Source: Flavobacteriaceae bacterium CP2B
GTDB taxonomy: Bacteria; Bacteroidota; Bacteroidia; Flavobacteriales; Flavobacteriaceae
Length of the DNA: 64,000 nt
Direction of reading: 5' to 3'
Assembly: GCA_001683825.1 (NCBI GenBank)
Contig: LXTR01000086.1
Span: forward strand, 30,938 to 94,937
A program made the translations under genes and the position numbers. Positions 45,113-54,148 of the stretch are shown piece after piece. Position 1 is the first letter of the stretch, and each line of letters starts with the position of its first letter. The notes under the pieces were generated by a model. That model was given only the letters and a program-made list of their open reading frames with translations. It searched no databases and was not told where the DNA came from.

Positions 45113-47266
45113 TTAGCCTTTGACAGGCACCGGGAGACCGGTGTTTGGCAAAGTATCAAACCCCATATTGTACAAAGTAAAGGCAAAGATATCGGCATAT
45201 TGTTCAATAGTCATGTGTACGGGTGTTCCGGCTCCGTGCCCTGCCCTGGTCTCTATCCGGATCAGCACCGGGCTGGCCCCGGCCTGTTTCTTTTGCAATG
45301 CTGCCGCGAACTTAAAGCTGTGGGCCGGAACCACCCGGTCATCATGGTCTCCGGTAGTGACCAGGGTTGCCGGGTACGTGGTCCCCTCCCTTACGTTATG
45401 AACAGGCGAGTATCCCAGCAGGTAACGGAACATTGCCTCACTGTCTTCTGCAGTCCCGTAATCATAGGCCCATCCGGCCCCGGCTGTAAAAGTATGGTAG
45501 CGCAACATATCCAGGACCCCGACCGCCGGCAGGGCAACGCGCATCAGGTCAGGCCGCTGCGTCATTACCGCCCCCACGAGCAGGCCGCCGTTGGAGCCCC
45601 CCCGCATAGCGAGGAAATCAGGCGAGGTAAACCCTTCCGAACACAAATATTCAGCGGCAGCGATGAAATCATCAAAAACGTCCTGTTTCTTTTGCTTGAT
45701 GCCCGCATCGTGCCATTCTTTGCCGTATTCGCCCCCGCCACGGATATTGGGGACGGCATAGATGCCACCCTGTTCCATCCATACGGCATTCACGACACTG
45801 AAAGAGGGGGTGAGGCTGACGTTAAACCCCCCATAACCATATAAAATCGCCGGGTTGCGGCCATTTTTTTGAAGCCCTTTCCTGTAGGTGATGATCATGG
45901 GGATACGGGTACCGTCTTTGGAGGGATAGAATACCTGCCGTGATTCATAATCCTCCGGGTTAAAATCCATCTCAGGCTTCCAATATCTATTGTAGTCACC
46001 AGATTCCGCATCCAGTTCATATATGGAAGAAGGGGTCTTGTAATTCGTAAAGGAAAAATACAGGGTTTTTTCAGCTTCTTTCCCGCCAAAGCCCGAAGCG
46101 CTCCCGATGTCAGGCAAGGGTATTTCGCGCACCTGGTTGCCGTCATAATCGTACTGGTATACCCTTGAAAGTGCGTCAACCATGTATTCGGCAAAAATGT
46201 ACCCTCCCCCCGTAACAGCGGTAAGCACATGTTCGGTTTCAGGGATAAGGTCTTTCCAGTATTGGGGCTGCGGTGTGGCAGCATCGGTGCTGATGACTTT
46301 TTGGTTGGGGGCGTCCAGGTTGGTAAGAAAGAACAATTCATTGCCACGGTTGGCGATGAGACGGGTATCGCTTTGCTCGTGGTCCAGCACAGTCACCAGC
46401 CCGGCCCCCGGGACTTCAAGGTCCAGGAGCAGTAGTTTATTGCCGGAAGTTGAATTGGCAGGTTGCAGGGTTAAGAACCGCTCATCCTCGGTAATGCCGA
46501 TAAATACATACCGGTGTTTTTCACCCGGCTTACCGCCATATACCAGGATGTCTGCGGCTTGTTTGGTACCCATCCTGTGGTAGTACACCTTGTGGCTGTC
46601 TGTCCGCGCAGACAACTCACTCCCCCCCGGCTTATCGTAACGTGCATAGAAGAAACCTTCGTTCCCTTTCCACACTATGGAACTAAACTTGATATCTGCC
46701 AGCGTATCTTCTTTAACCCGGAGGGTTTCGGTATCCAGGACCACCGCTTTCCGCCAGTCGCTACCGCCCTCTGAAATCAAATAGGCGGCCAACGACCCGT
46801 CTTTTGTGAAACTCAGGGACGAAAGTGAAGTCGTTCCATCATCGGAAAAGGTGTTGGGGTCCAGGAATACCTCAGGGTCCCCGGTTCCCTTTGTGCGGTA
46901 GACCACGGCGTGGTTTTGCAAGCCATCATTCTTGTAGAAATAGGTATAGGGACCTTCTTTAAACGGACTGCTGATTTTTTCGTAATTCCATAGGTCCTCC
47001 AGGCGTTCCTTCAAAACTTCCCGATAGGGGATTTGGGCAAGGTAGGACTGTGTCGTCTTGTTTTGTGCGGCCACCCACCCTTCGGTTTCCGGGCTACGGT
47101 CGTCCTCCAGCCAGCGGTAAGGATCGGGTATTTGGGTTCCAAAATAAGTGTCGACAGTGTCGCTGGTTCGGGTTTTTGGATATGTCACAGGGATCAGTTC
47201 TTTCTCTTGGGTACTACAGGAAGCCAACAGTGCCAGACTGCCTGCAAGCAGTAAAAAAGGTCGCAT
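45113..47266 (-). CDS. Prolyl oligopeptidase-family lipoprotein
   Basis: A 717-residue S9A serine peptidase. A lipobox (LLASC, Cys about 17) anchors it outside the cytoplasm. Residues about 30-430 form the beta-propeller that starts [17 protein letters not shown]. The hydrolase domain holds [17 protein letters not shown] (Ser about 558), DDRVVPAH and the late His in [11 protein letters not shown]. It cuts short peptides after proline. ATG 47266 is preferred because the longer frame to 47314 would run through a terminator and promoter. Confidence 0.92.
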   Translation of the reverse strand: MRPFLLLAGSLALLASCSTQEKELIPVTYPKTRTSDTVDTYFGTQIPDPYRWLEDDRSPETEGWVAAQNKTTQSYLAQIPYREVLKERLEDLWNYEKISSPFKEGPYTYFYKNDGLQNHAVVYRTKGTGDPEVFLDPNTFSDDGTTSLSSLSFTKDGSLAAYLISEGGSDWRKAVVLDTETLRVKEDTLADIKFSSIVWKGNEGFFYARYDKPGGSELSARTDSHKVYYHRMGTKQAADILVYGGKPGEKHRYVFIGITEDERFLTLQPANSTSGNKLLLLDLEVPGAGLVTVLDHEQSDTRLIANRGNELFFLTNLDAPNQKVISTDAATPQPQYWKDLIPETEHVLTAVTGGGYIFAEYMVDALSRVYQYDYDGNQVREIPLPDIGSASGFGGKEAEKTLYFSFTNYKTPSSIYELDAESGDYNRYWKPEMDFNPEDYESRQVFYPSKDGTRIPMIITYRKGLQKNGRNPAILYGYGGFNVSLTPSFSVVNAVWMEQGGIYAVPNIRGGGEYGKEWHDAGIKQKKQDVFDDFIAAAEYLCSEGFTSPDFLAMRGGSNGGLLVGAVMTQRPDLMRVALPAVGVLDMLRYHTFTAGAGWAYDYGTAEDSEAMFRYLLGYSPVHNVREGTTYPATLVTTGDHDDRVVPAHSFKFAAALQKKQAGASPVLIRIETRAGHGAGTPVHMTIEQYADIFAFTLYNMGFDTLPNTGLPVPVKG

Positions 47267-47286
47267 TAATAACGCTATTTTACAGG

Positions 47287-47314
47287 CAAAACTAATATAA
47301 AAAAACCTTTGCAA
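47287..47314 (-). promoter_or_regulatory. Promoter of the prolyl oligopeptidase gene
   Basis: On the reverse strand TTG (47314 to 47312) and TAGTTTTG (47294 to 47287) are 17 bases apart and match the Bacteroidota minus-33/minus-7 elements. They lie 21 bases before ATG 47266 and overlap the asd terminator. Confidence 0.45.
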
Positions 47315-47334
47315 AGCTATTGTTTACAAAGGTT
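47299..47334 (-). terminator. Intrinsic terminator after asd
   Basis: AACCTTTG (47304-47311) and CAAAGGTT (47327-47334) form an 8-bp stem with a 15-base loop. On the reverse strand the hairpin is followed by seven Ts (47305 to 47299). It lies about 30 bases after the asd stop. Confidence 0.7.
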
Positions 47335-47362
47335 TATGACATTTTCCGGAGCGGGCAAAGCC

Positions 47363-48352
47363 CTAGAGCAGGCCTTGTTGGTTCAGGTATTCTGCGATTT
47401 GTACGGCATTGGTCGCAGCGCCTTTCCTAAGGTTGTCCGCTACAATCCACAGGTTCAGGGTGTTCGGTTGGGATTCATCCCTGCGGATACGCCCTACAAA
47501 TACCTCATCCTTATCATGGGCATGCAAAGGCATGGGGTAGGTATTGGATCCAGGATGGTCCTGTAGTACCACCCCGGGGGTATTGTCAAGGAGGCTGCGC
47601 ACTTCTTCCAGATCAAAGTCCTTCTCAAATTGTACATTCACCGCTTCGGAGTGCCCACCCGAAGTAGGGATCCGAACGGCTGTGGCTGTAATGGCGAAAG
47701 AATGGTCTGCCAGGATCTTCTGGGGCTCCCGCGCCAGTTTCATCTCCTCTTTGGTATAACCGTTCTCCAGGAACACATCGCAATGCGGGAGTGCGTTCCG
47801 GTTAATGGGGTAAGGGTAGGCCATTTCGCCCTGCACCCCGGCCATTTCATTCTCCAATTGCCTGACGGCTTTTACACCCGTCCCCGATACAGACTGGTAG
47901 GTAGACACCACCACCCGCCTCATGGTATACTTTTGATGCAATGGGGCCAGAACCATGACCAATTGTATGGTAGAACAGTTGGGGTTGGCTATGATCTTGT
48001 CTTTTTTGGTAAGTACATGCGCGTTGATCTCGGGGACCACCAGCTTTTTGTCCGGGTCCATCCGCCAGGCAGAAGAATTGTCCACCACGGTGGTCCCGAT
48101 CGCGGCGAATTTCGGCGCCCACTCCAACGAAGTATCCCCTCCGGCAGAGAAGATTGCCAGGTCGGGTTTCGCGGCCACGGCGGCCTCCAGCCCAATTACC
48201 TGGTACTCCCTGCCTCTGTACGTAATGCGTTTCCCTACAGAACGTTCCGAGGCTACGGGCAGGAGTTCACTAATGGGGAATTCCCGCTCGGCCAGCACTT
48301 TCAGCATTACCTCTCCCACCATCCCGGTGGCTCCAACAATCGCTACTTTCAT
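47363..48352 (-). CDS. asd: Aspartate-semialdehyde dehydrogenase
   Basis: A 329-residue enzyme of the aspartate pathway leading to lysine/diaminopimelate, threonine and methionine. It begins MKVAIVGATGMVGEVML. The catalytic Cys lies in NPNCSTIQLVMVL (about 130) and RIPTSGGHSEAVNV holds the active His region. The open frame extends to 48544, but ATG 48352 matches the family start and the promoter found just upstream. Confidence 0.95.
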   Translation of the reverse strand: MKVAIVGATGMVGEVMLKVLAEREFPISELLPVASERSVGKRITYRGREYQVIGLEAAVAAKPDLAIFSAGGDTSLEWAPKFAAIGTTVVDNSSAWRMDPDKKLVVPEINAHVLTKKDKIIANPNCSTIQLVMVLAPLHQKYTMRRVVVSTYQSVSGTGVKAVRQLENEMAGVQGEMAYPYPINRNALPHCDVFLENGYTKEEMKLAREPQKILADHSFAITATAVRIPTSGGHSEAVNVQFEKDFDLEEVRSLLDNTPGVVLQDHPGSNTYPMPLHAHDKDEVFVGRIRRDESQPNTLNLWIVADNLRKGAATNAVQIAEYLNQQGLL

Positions 48353-48370
48353 GAATGAAAAATTTTGGGT

Positions 48371-48401
48371 CAAAGGTAACGCAAGATGCAAAACCCGGCA
48401 A
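48371..48401 (-). promoter_or_regulatory. Promoter of asd
   Basis: On the reverse strand TTG (48401 to 48399), a 20-base spacer and TACCTTTG (48378 to 48371) match the Bacteroidota promoter consensus. The minus-7 box is 18 bases before ATG 48352, so the leader would be very short. Confidence 0.6.
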
Positions 48402-48458
48402 GCATTTTTAGCAAGATTGGCAAAAATATAACAAAATGTTATAAAAGGAACAAAATGT

Positions 48459-48497
48459 AAAAAAACCCTCCGGTTGGGGGGTACCCGGGCCGGAGGG
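48459..48497 (-). terminator. Intrinsic terminator after mscL
   Basis: CCCTCCGG (48466-48473) pairs with CCGGAGGG (48490-48497) around 16 bases. On the reverse strand seven Ts follow (48465 to 48459). It closes the mscL transcript and separates it from asd. Confidence 0.75.
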
Positions 48498-48549
48498 GTT
48501 AAGGTTGCTATAGGTGTGTAGCGGTTGCCGGCCATGGCCGGCATTCGGG

Positions 48550-48957
48550 TTATTTTTGTTTTTTGAGAAGGTCCCTGATTTCTATCAGCAGGTCTTTCTC
48601 GGAGGGGCCGCTGGGGGCGGCGGGTGCGGGTGGTTTTTTTGTTTTGTTGTAGGCCTTGATGATGATGAACAAGACAAACCCGACAATGATCAGGTTGACC
48701 AGGGTGTTGATCCAGGCCCCATAGCGGATGGCGTTTTCGGCTATATAGCCTTCTTCCCCGGCCACACCTGAGGCTTTGGTGAGGATGACTTTCATGTTTG
48801 AAAAGTCCATCCCCCCGGAAAATTCACCTACCACCGGCATGACAATGTCATTGACGAAACCGTTGACGACAAGGCCTACGGCCCCGGCCAGGATGACGGC
48901 CACCGCAAATTCGATTACATTGCCCGTCATGATAAAATTCTTGAATTCTTTTAGCAT
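48550..48957 (-). CDS. mscL: Large-conductance mechanosensitive channel
   Basis: A 135-residue MscL. The N-terminal amphipathic helix MLKEFKNFIMTGNVIEFAVAVI leads into TM1 with GAVGLVVNGFVNDIVMP. TM2 (about 85-107) ends with a charged tail including PSEKDLLIEIRDLLKKQK. It releases solutes on sudden osmotic downshift. A Gly-rich loop of normal size joins the helices. Confidence 0.95.
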   Translation of the reverse strand: MLKEFKNFIMTGNVIEFAVAVILAGAVGLVVNGFVNDIVMPVVGEFSGGMDFSNMKVILTKASGVAGEEGYIAENAIRYGAWINTLVNLIIVGFVLFIIIKAYNKTKKPPAPAAPSGPSEKDLLIEIRDLLKKQK

Positions 48958-49040
48958 GGTTTTGTGTTTAATTTAATTAATGTATTGAATAGTTGCCCAA
49001 CAAGTTAAACAAAAATTGGTAATAACAACGGTGGCCAACC

Positions 49041-50156
49041 TTACTTCTCTGGAGGCAAGACCACCCGTTTTACCCTTTGGGAAATGCCGGTAAGCAACTC
49101 ATAGGAGATGGTTCCTGCAGCCGCGGCCAGCGCTTCTGCCGGGGCGTTTTCACCAAAAACCACTACTTCGTCCCCTTCACGGCATTCTATGGAGGTAACG
49201 TCTACCATGATCATGTCCATGCACACGTTTCCGACAATGGGGGCTTTTTTGCCGTGTACATAGACAAAACCCCGGCCCTTGCCGTATTGCCGCCCTATGC
49301 CGTCTGCATGCCCCAGTGGGAGGGTGGCCGTGGTCATTGTGGTTTCGGAGATAAAACCACGGTTGTAGCCAACGCTTTCATTGGGTTTAATGGTGTGCAG
49401 TTGGGAAATCACGGTTTTAAGGCTTGCTACAGGACGTAGCTTCGCGTCCACCGAGGCCTCATTGCCGAAACCGTACAACCCAATCCCACTGCGGACCATA
49501 TCGTATTGGGCCTGCGGGTAATTTACGATACCCGAGGTATTGAGGAGGTGCCGCATCGGTTTGTAGGGGAGCGCCTCAAACAGGCGTGCGCAAATAGCGT
49601 CATAGGCGCTGATTTGCCCCAGGGTAAAAGCCCTCTCGCCCGGGTCTTCGGAAGCGGCAAGGTGTGAGAAAACCGATGCTATTTTCAGGCTTTGGGCGTC
49701 CTTTACCGCCCCTGTGATAAAGTCCAGGTCCTGCTCCCCAAAGCCAAGCCGGTTGAGGCCCGTATTGAATTTAAGATGGATGGGGTAGCCCACCTGCCCT
49801 TCCATCGCGGCCGTCTCCATAAAACTGGAGAGGATCCTCCTGGAATACAGGCTGGGCTCCAGGCAGCGATCTATGATGGTCTTAAAGTTCACAGGGGCGG
49901 GGTGCAATACCAGGATACGGCTTTTGATCCCCGCGTCCCGCAAAGCCTCCCCTTCCTGGGCGTAGGCCACCGCAAAATAATCTACGCCCAGCGATTCAAG
50001 CTTTTGGGCGACCACAGCGGCGTCATGCCCATAGGAGAAGGCTTTTACAACGGCCAGGAATTTGGTCTCGGGCGCTATTTTGGAACGAAGGTATCGGTAG
50101 TTGCCCTCCAGGGCACTCAGGTCTATCTCCAGCTGGGTTTCTTGGGCTATGGGCAT
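49041..50156 (-). CDS. alr: Alanine racemase
   Basis: A 371-residue PLP enzyme that makes D-alanine for the cell wall. The PLP Lys lies in AVVKAFSYGHDA (about 38). HLKFNTGLNRLGF holds the substrate loop, and the second catalytic base is the Tyr in SVGYNRGFIS. VGNVCMDMIMVDVT is also typical. It starts 67 bases after the tdk stop on the same strand. Confidence 0.95.
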   Translation of the reverse strand: MPIAQETQLEIDLSALEGNYRYLRSKIAPETKFLAVVKAFSYGHDAAVVAQKLESLGVDYFAVAYAQEGEALRDAGIKSRILVLHPAPVNFKTIIDRCLEPSLYSRRILSSFMETAAMEGQVGYPIHLKFNTGLNRLGFGEQDLDFITGAVKDAQSLKIASVFSHLAASEDPGERAFTLGQISAYDAICARLFEALPYKPMRHLLNTSGIVNYPQAQYDMVRSGIGLYGFGNEASVDAKLRPVASLKTVISQLHTIKPNESVGYNRGFISETTMTTATLPLGHADGIGRQYGKGRGFVYVHGKKAPIVGNVCMDMIMVDVTSIECREGDEVVVFGENAPAEALAAAAGTISYELLTGISQRVKRVVLPPEK

Positions 50157-50223
50157 GAAGGGGTCTTTTGGAAGGCCCTTGACAGGACCGGGAGCTTCCC
50201 TATGGAAGGCGACAGGGGATTTT

Positions 50224-50886
50224 TCACTTCTTGTTGTTCAGCGGGTTATTGTTCAGGGGGGCCTCAACGGGCACTTCTTCGGCTTCCACCTCTATTTTGC
50301 GGACCTTTTCCTTCAACTGGGCTTTGAAAAAGGCGGCCCTGCTAAGCGGTTCGTATTCTTCGGTCTCACCCAGGAGCACCAGATTGTCGTTATCAGACTT
50401 GCGAAAACTGTAATTTGCCAGGTTTCCGGTACGGGTGCAAATGGCATGTACCTTGGTGACATACTCGGCCGTGGCCATCAGGTCGGGCATTGGGCCGAAA
50501 GGATTTCCCTTGAAATCCATATCCAGGCCTGCCACAACCACCCGTATGCCTTTGTTGGCGAGATCATTGCAAACGGTAACAATCTCATCATCAAAGAATT
50601 GGGCTTCATCAATACCCACCACGTCACATCCGTCTGCCAGCAGCCTGATGTTGGCGGCCGCAGGGACCGGGGTCGACCTTATGGCGTTTTCGTCATGGGA
50701 AACTACCTGGTCTTCGTGGTAGCGGGTATCTACGATAGGCTTGAAGATTTCCACTTTCTGCCGGGCAAACTGGGCCCGTTTCAACCTGCGGATCAGTTCT
50801 TCGGTCTTGCCCGAAAACATGGAGCCACAGATCACTTCTATCCAGCCGAATTGTTCTTTATGATTAACAGTGTTTTCAAGAAACAT
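50224..50886 (-). CDS. tdk: Thymidine kinase
   Basis: A 220-residue type-II thymidine kinase. P-loop [16 protein letters not shown] (about 18-33), the Asp/Glu motif [12 protein letters not shown] (about 90) and the lasso region around [14 protein letters not shown] are seen. The usual zinc Cys are only partly kept: HAICTRTG keeps one and the second pair is absent. A Glu/Asn-rich C-terminal tail ends the protein. It salvages thymidine. Confidence 0.93.
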   Translation of the reverse strand: MFLENTVNHKEQFGWIEVICGSMFSGKTEELIRRLKRAQFARQKVEIFKPIVDTRYHEDQVVSHDENAIRSTPVPAAANIRLLADGCDVVGIDEAQFFDDEIVTVCNDLANKGIRVVVAGLDMDFKGNPFGPMPDLMATAEYVTKVHAICTRTGNLANYSFRKSDNDNLVLLGETEEYEPLSRAAFFKAQLKEKVRKIEVEAEEVPVEAPLNNNPLNNKK

Positions 50887-50992
50887 TTTGTAATTTTAAA
50901 CGAAATAAACGATGTATTCGTTCTAGTACCGTACGTTCGTATAAAAGTATTAAAAAAGATAGACCTTTGGGTTGGAGGTAATACAAAAAGAG

Positions 50993-51676
50993 ATGAAAAG
51001 AAAATTGAAGGAAGAATTGCTCAGGCTGTGTACTGACATCATCACATCCCCGGGGAAGAAGGAGCTCCCGGAACTATACGAGTCTGCCAGGGCGTTGTAT
51101 GAGAAACTGGCAGTGCTTAAATTTATAGAGGAGAAGCTGAATGATGTGGAAATAGACGTATCCAAGAACGTGATCGCCGCCAGGTTTGAAAAAATGGCCA
51201 ATGCGGTGATGAATGAAAACAAGTCCGTCCCGGAAAGTAACCCCCATGAAGAAGACATTATCACCCCGGGGATCGACACCATTAAAGACATGATTTCCGA
51301 AATGCCCGGCGGGGTGAATGTAGAACAGTTTTTTGCTGAATTCGTGGCGAAACCCGAAGCGGTGAAGAGCGATAAGGATTGGGTAGCCCCCAAACCGGCC
51401 AATGGAAATGAAGGGAAGAAGAAATCACTGAACGAAGTGCTGACCAAAAAGGAGATCTCCGTAGGGATCAATGACCGCCACGCATTCGTAAAGCAGCTGT
51501 TTGACGGGAGCACAGAGGATTTTAACCGGGTGGTTTCCCAACTGAATACCATAGACAGCGAAGAGCGCTCCGTGGCGTTTATCAACAACATGGTGAAACC
51601 GGACTACAACAACTGGGAAGGGAAAGAGGAAATCGCTGCCCGTTTTATGGCCCTTATACACCGAAGGTTCTCCTAA
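50993..51676 (+). CDS. Conserved hypothetical protein, helical N-terminus and C-terminal two-helix region
   Basis: A 227-residue soluble protein without a signal or membrane segment. Residues 1-75 are a charged helical region (KRKLKEELLRLCTDIIT... FIEEKLNDVEIDVSK). A variable acidic middle part follows. The last 80 residues (LNEVLTKKEISVGINDRHAFVKQLFDGSTEDFNR) look like a separate helical domain. It lies divergent from tdk and before rsmI. I recall that similar proteins occur at this place in Flavobacteria, but I know no function. ATG 50993 is preferred over TTG 50972. Confidence 0.6.
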   Translation: MKRKLKEELLRLCTDIITSPGKKELPELYESARALYEKLAVLKFIEEKLNDVEIDVSKNVIAARFEKMANAVMNENKSVPESNPHEEDIITPGIDTIKDMISEMPGGVNVEQFFAEFVAKPEAVKSDKDWVAPKPANGNEGKKKSLNEVLTKKEISVGINDRHAFVKQLFDGSTEDFNRVVSQLNTIDSEERSVAFINNMVKPDYNNWEGKEEIAARFMALIHRRFS

Positions 51677-51711
51677 ACTGAAACACCAGACGCGCCAGAT
51701 ATAACCACAGG

Positions 51712-51737
51712 CCGAAAGTTCATCAAACTGCTTTCGG
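51712..51737 (+). terminator. Weak hairpin after the hypothetical gene
   Basis: CCGAAAG (51712-51718) pairs with CTTTCGG (51731-51737) around 12 bases; an interrupted T-run (TTTCCTGTTTTT) follows. It lies 36 bases after the stop at 51676 and 28 before rsmI. This suggests partial termination. Confidence 0.42.
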
Positions 51738-51764
51738 TTTCCTGTTTTTAGCAGCCGGAACCCC

Positions 51765-52436
51765 ATGGGTAAATTATTTATTGTTCCTACCCCAATCGGA
51801 AACCTGGAAGACATGACCTTCAGGGCCGTGCGGGTTCTGAAGGAGGCAGACCTGATCCTGGCCGAGGATACCCGCAAGAGTGGTAAACTACTTAAGCACT
51901 TCGGCGTAGAAACCCCTATGCAGTCGCATCACATGCACAACGAACATAAAACGGTAGCCGGTATTACTTCCAGGCTAAAGAGTGAAACGGTTATGGCCCT
52001 GATCTCCGATGCGGGCACCCCCGCCATATCCGACCCGGGATTCCTGCTTACCCGGGCATGTATCGAAGAAGGGATTGAGGTGGAGTGTTTGCCGGGTGCC
52101 ACGGCCTTTGTCCCCGCCCTGGTCAACAGCGGGCTCCCCAATGACCGCTTCGTTTTTGAAGGGTTCCTTCCCATTAAAAAAGGGCGCCAGACACGTTTGA
52201 TGGAACTGGCAGGCGAAGCCAGGACGATGATTTTTTACGAATCCCCGCATAAGCTACTCAAAACCCTGGAGCAATTCGCCGGGATATTTGGACCGGACAG
52301 GCCCATATCTGTTTCCAGGGAACTAACGAAAATGTACGAGGAAACCCTCAGGGGAAGTATTGCTGAAGTACTGGAACATTTTAAGGCACACCCCCCAAAA
52401 GGGGAACTGGTGCTGATACTTTCGGGCAAAAAATGA
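51765..52436 (+). CDS. rsmI: 16S rRNA (cytidine-1402-2'-O)-methyltransferase
   Basis: A 223-residue SAM enzyme of the tetrapyrrole-methylase fold. It opens with KLFIVPTPIGNLEDMTFRA and holds AEDTRKSGKLLKHF, ALISDAGTPAISDPG and the LPGATAFVPALVNSGLPND segment. It methylates the ribose of C1402 in 16S rRNA. The stop overlaps the next ATG by 4 bases. Confidence 0.95.
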   Translation: MGKLFIVPTPIGNLEDMTFRAVRVLKEADLILAEDTRKSGKLLKHFGVETPMQSHHMHNEHKTVAGITSRLKSETVMALISDAGTPAISDPGFLLTRACIEEGIEVECLPGATAFVPALVNSGLPNDRFVFEGFLPIKKGRQTRLMELAGEARTMIFYESPHKLLKTLEQFAGIFGPDRPISVSRELTKMYEETLRGSIAEVLEHFKAHPPKGELVLILSGKK

Positions 52437-53011
52437 TCGAGGACCTCCTGTTGCGCATACGCGCTTGCGAACACTGTAAATCCCATCTGCCATTGGGCCC
52501 CAGGCCGGTAGTCGCTGCCTTTGAAAGGGCCGGCATCGCCATAATAGGGCAGGCTCCCGGCAGCAAGGTACACCAAAGCGGCATCCCCTGGGATGACCCC
52601 AGCGGCCAACAGCTGCGCAAGTGGTTGGGAGTGAATGATCAGCAGTTTTACCAGAGTGGGCAAATTGCCCTGGTTCCCATGGGGTTCTGCTATCCAGGAA
52701 AGGGGCGTTCGGGCGACCTGCCACCCCGACCCGAATGTGCCCCCCTCTGGCACCGGGCACTATTGGATACGATGCCGCGGCTGGAGCTGATCCTCACCAT
52801 TGGCGCCTATGCCCAGGCCTATTACTTAAAGGAAGGCGGCAAAAAAAACCTCACAGAGACCGTACGGGCCTTCAGGGAGTACCTTCCTACCTACTTCCCG
52901 CTACCACACCCCTCTCCGCGCAACCGTTTCTGGCTTTCCAAAAACCCCTGGTTTCAGGGCGAGGTAATCCCGGAACTGCAAAAGCGGGTACGGCAGGCGA
53001 TGAGGGTCTGA
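52433..53011 (+). CDS. Uracil-DNA glycosylase-family protein
   Basis: A 192-residue protein with the UDG-superfamily fold. The motif-A-like loop is IIGQAPGSKVHQSG (about 36-49) and the late LPHPSPRNRFW (about 159) carries the His typical of motif B. An N-terminal CEHCKSHLP has a Cys pair, but a full 4Fe-4S set (as in family 4) is not evident. It probably removes uracil or a related base from DNA. It is coupled to rsmI through ATGA. Confidence 0.8.
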   Translation: MIEDLLLRIRACEHCKSHLPLGPRPVVAAFERAGIAIIGQAPGSKVHQSGIPWDDPSGQQLRKWLGVNDQQFYQSGQIALVPMGFCYPGKGRSGDLPPRPECAPLWHRALLDTMPRLELILTIGAYAQAYYLKEGGKKNLTETVRAFREYLPTYFPLPHPSPRNRFWLSKNPWFQGEVIPELQKRVRQAMRV

Positions 53012-53020
53012 CCCCGGCTG

Positions 53021-53611
53021 CTATAGGTGTTTCCCCGGCTCCCACCCGTATTTTCCCAGGAAATGCTGCCCGCTGTCAATGGCCCCTTCCTCCAGGGTAG
53101 TTCCCATGGAGTCGTTCCAGCGGTTGAGGTAACCAAAGAGTGAGATCACCCCCAGCATTTCCACGATTTCCCCTTCATCCCAATGGGCGTACAAGCGCGC
53201 CTTAATACCTTCATCAACGGCGTTGGGCAGTTGGGAGGCTGCCAGGGCAAAATCCAGGGCTGCCCGTTCGGCTTCAGAAAAGGCAGGATGCGTCCGGTAC
53301 TCCCAGATATGGTTTAGCTGCGCTGCCTGGGCCCCATAACGTTCGGCAGCCCTGATGGCATGTGCCTGGCAGTACCGGCAACCACTGGCATTACTGCTCA
53401 CCCAGGCAATCATTCGCTTTAAGGCAGAGCTAACGCGTCCTTCGTTGGCCATTACTGCTTTGTTCAGATTGATAAACGCCCTGGAGATTGCCGGGCGGTG
53501 TTGCATGGTCAGCACGGAATTGGGGCAAAACCCCAGGGTTTCGTTAAAGAATTCCGCGAGTTGGCGGGTATCGGGGTCACGGTCGGGATCCAAAGGGCGT
53601 ACTAGCGGCAT
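53021..53611 (-). CDS. AhpD-like carboxymuconolactone-decarboxylase-fold protein
   Basis: A 196-residue all-helical protein. The redox motif is SGCRYCQAHAIR (C-x-x-C with a following His, about residue 80), as in peroxidase-related AhpD-like proteins. It may reduce peroxides or support an organic-hydroperoxide response. The divergent OsmC gene, 52 bases away, fits that role. ATG 53611 is taken; the longer frame to 53665 overlaps the osmC start. Confidence 0.83.
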   Translation of the reverse strand: MPLVRPLDPDRDPDTRQLAEFFNETLGFCPNSVLTMQHRPAISRAFINLNKAVMANEGRVSSALKRMIAWVSSNASGCRYCQAHAIRAAERYGAQAAQLNHIWEYRTHPAFSEAERAALDFALAASQLPNAVDEGIKARLYAHWDEGEIVEMLGVISLFGYLNRWNDSMGTTLEEGAIDSGQHFLGKYGWEPGKHL

Positions 53612-53618
53612 GATGGTA

Positions 53619-53635
53619 TATTTTTGGTACTTTTG
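53619..53635 (+). promoter_or_regulatory. Possible minus-7 boxes for osmC
   Basis: TATTTTTG (53619-53626) and TACTTTTG (53628-53635) each fit TAnnTTTG in the short divergent gap before ATG 53664. A minus-33 TTG is not clear, and the elements overlap the reverse gene's leader. Confidence 0.33.
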
Positions 53636-53663
53636 AACCCACAAGAAACGAAAAAAAGACCGC

Positions 53664-54086
53664 ATGACAAATCATATCACGACACAATGGAAAGGCGGCA
53701 TGGCCTTTGAATCAAACAATACTTCCGGGCTGAGTTTCCGTATTGACGCGAGCCCCGAAGACGGGGGGGAAGGGAACGGATTCCGCCCCAAGGCTTTGAT
53801 GCTTTCTTCCCTGGCCGGCTGTTCGGGCCTGGATATTGCCATGCTGATCAGGAAGATGAAACTCAAAGTGAGGGATTTCAAAATAGAGACCATCGCCCAT
53901 CTTACCGAGGAACATCCCAAGTACTACCACGCCGTGGTGGTCGAATACCATTTTTACGGCAAGGACCTGGCCGAAGCAAAATTGCAGCGGGCCGTAGACC
54001 TTTCGGTAGAAAAGTACTGTGGTGTCATGGAAATGTTCCGCAGCTTTGCTAGCATGGAGATCAAAACCCTCTTTCACCAAGAATAA
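53664..54086 (+). CDS. OsmC-family peroxide-reducing protein
   Basis: A 140-residue OsmC/Ohr-fold protein. The two conserved Cys lie in LSSLAGCSGLDIAMLI (about 53) and SVEKYCGVMEMF (about 117). Family members reduce organic hydroperoxides with a dithiol. The divergent AhpD-like neighbour supports a redox-defence pair. Confidence 0.87.
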   Translation: MTNHITTQWKGGMAFESNNTSGLSFRIDASPEDGGEGNGFRPKALMLSSLAGCSGLDIAMLIRKMKLKVRDFKIETIAHLTEEHPKYYHAVVVEYHFYGKDLAEAKLQRAVDLSVEKYCGVMEMFRSFASMEIKTLFHQE

Positions 54087-54148
54087 TGCAAGGTAATTGC
54101 GCTGGGCGCCCACAGCTTAGCAGGAATAAAGCCAATAGCAGTTCAAGG

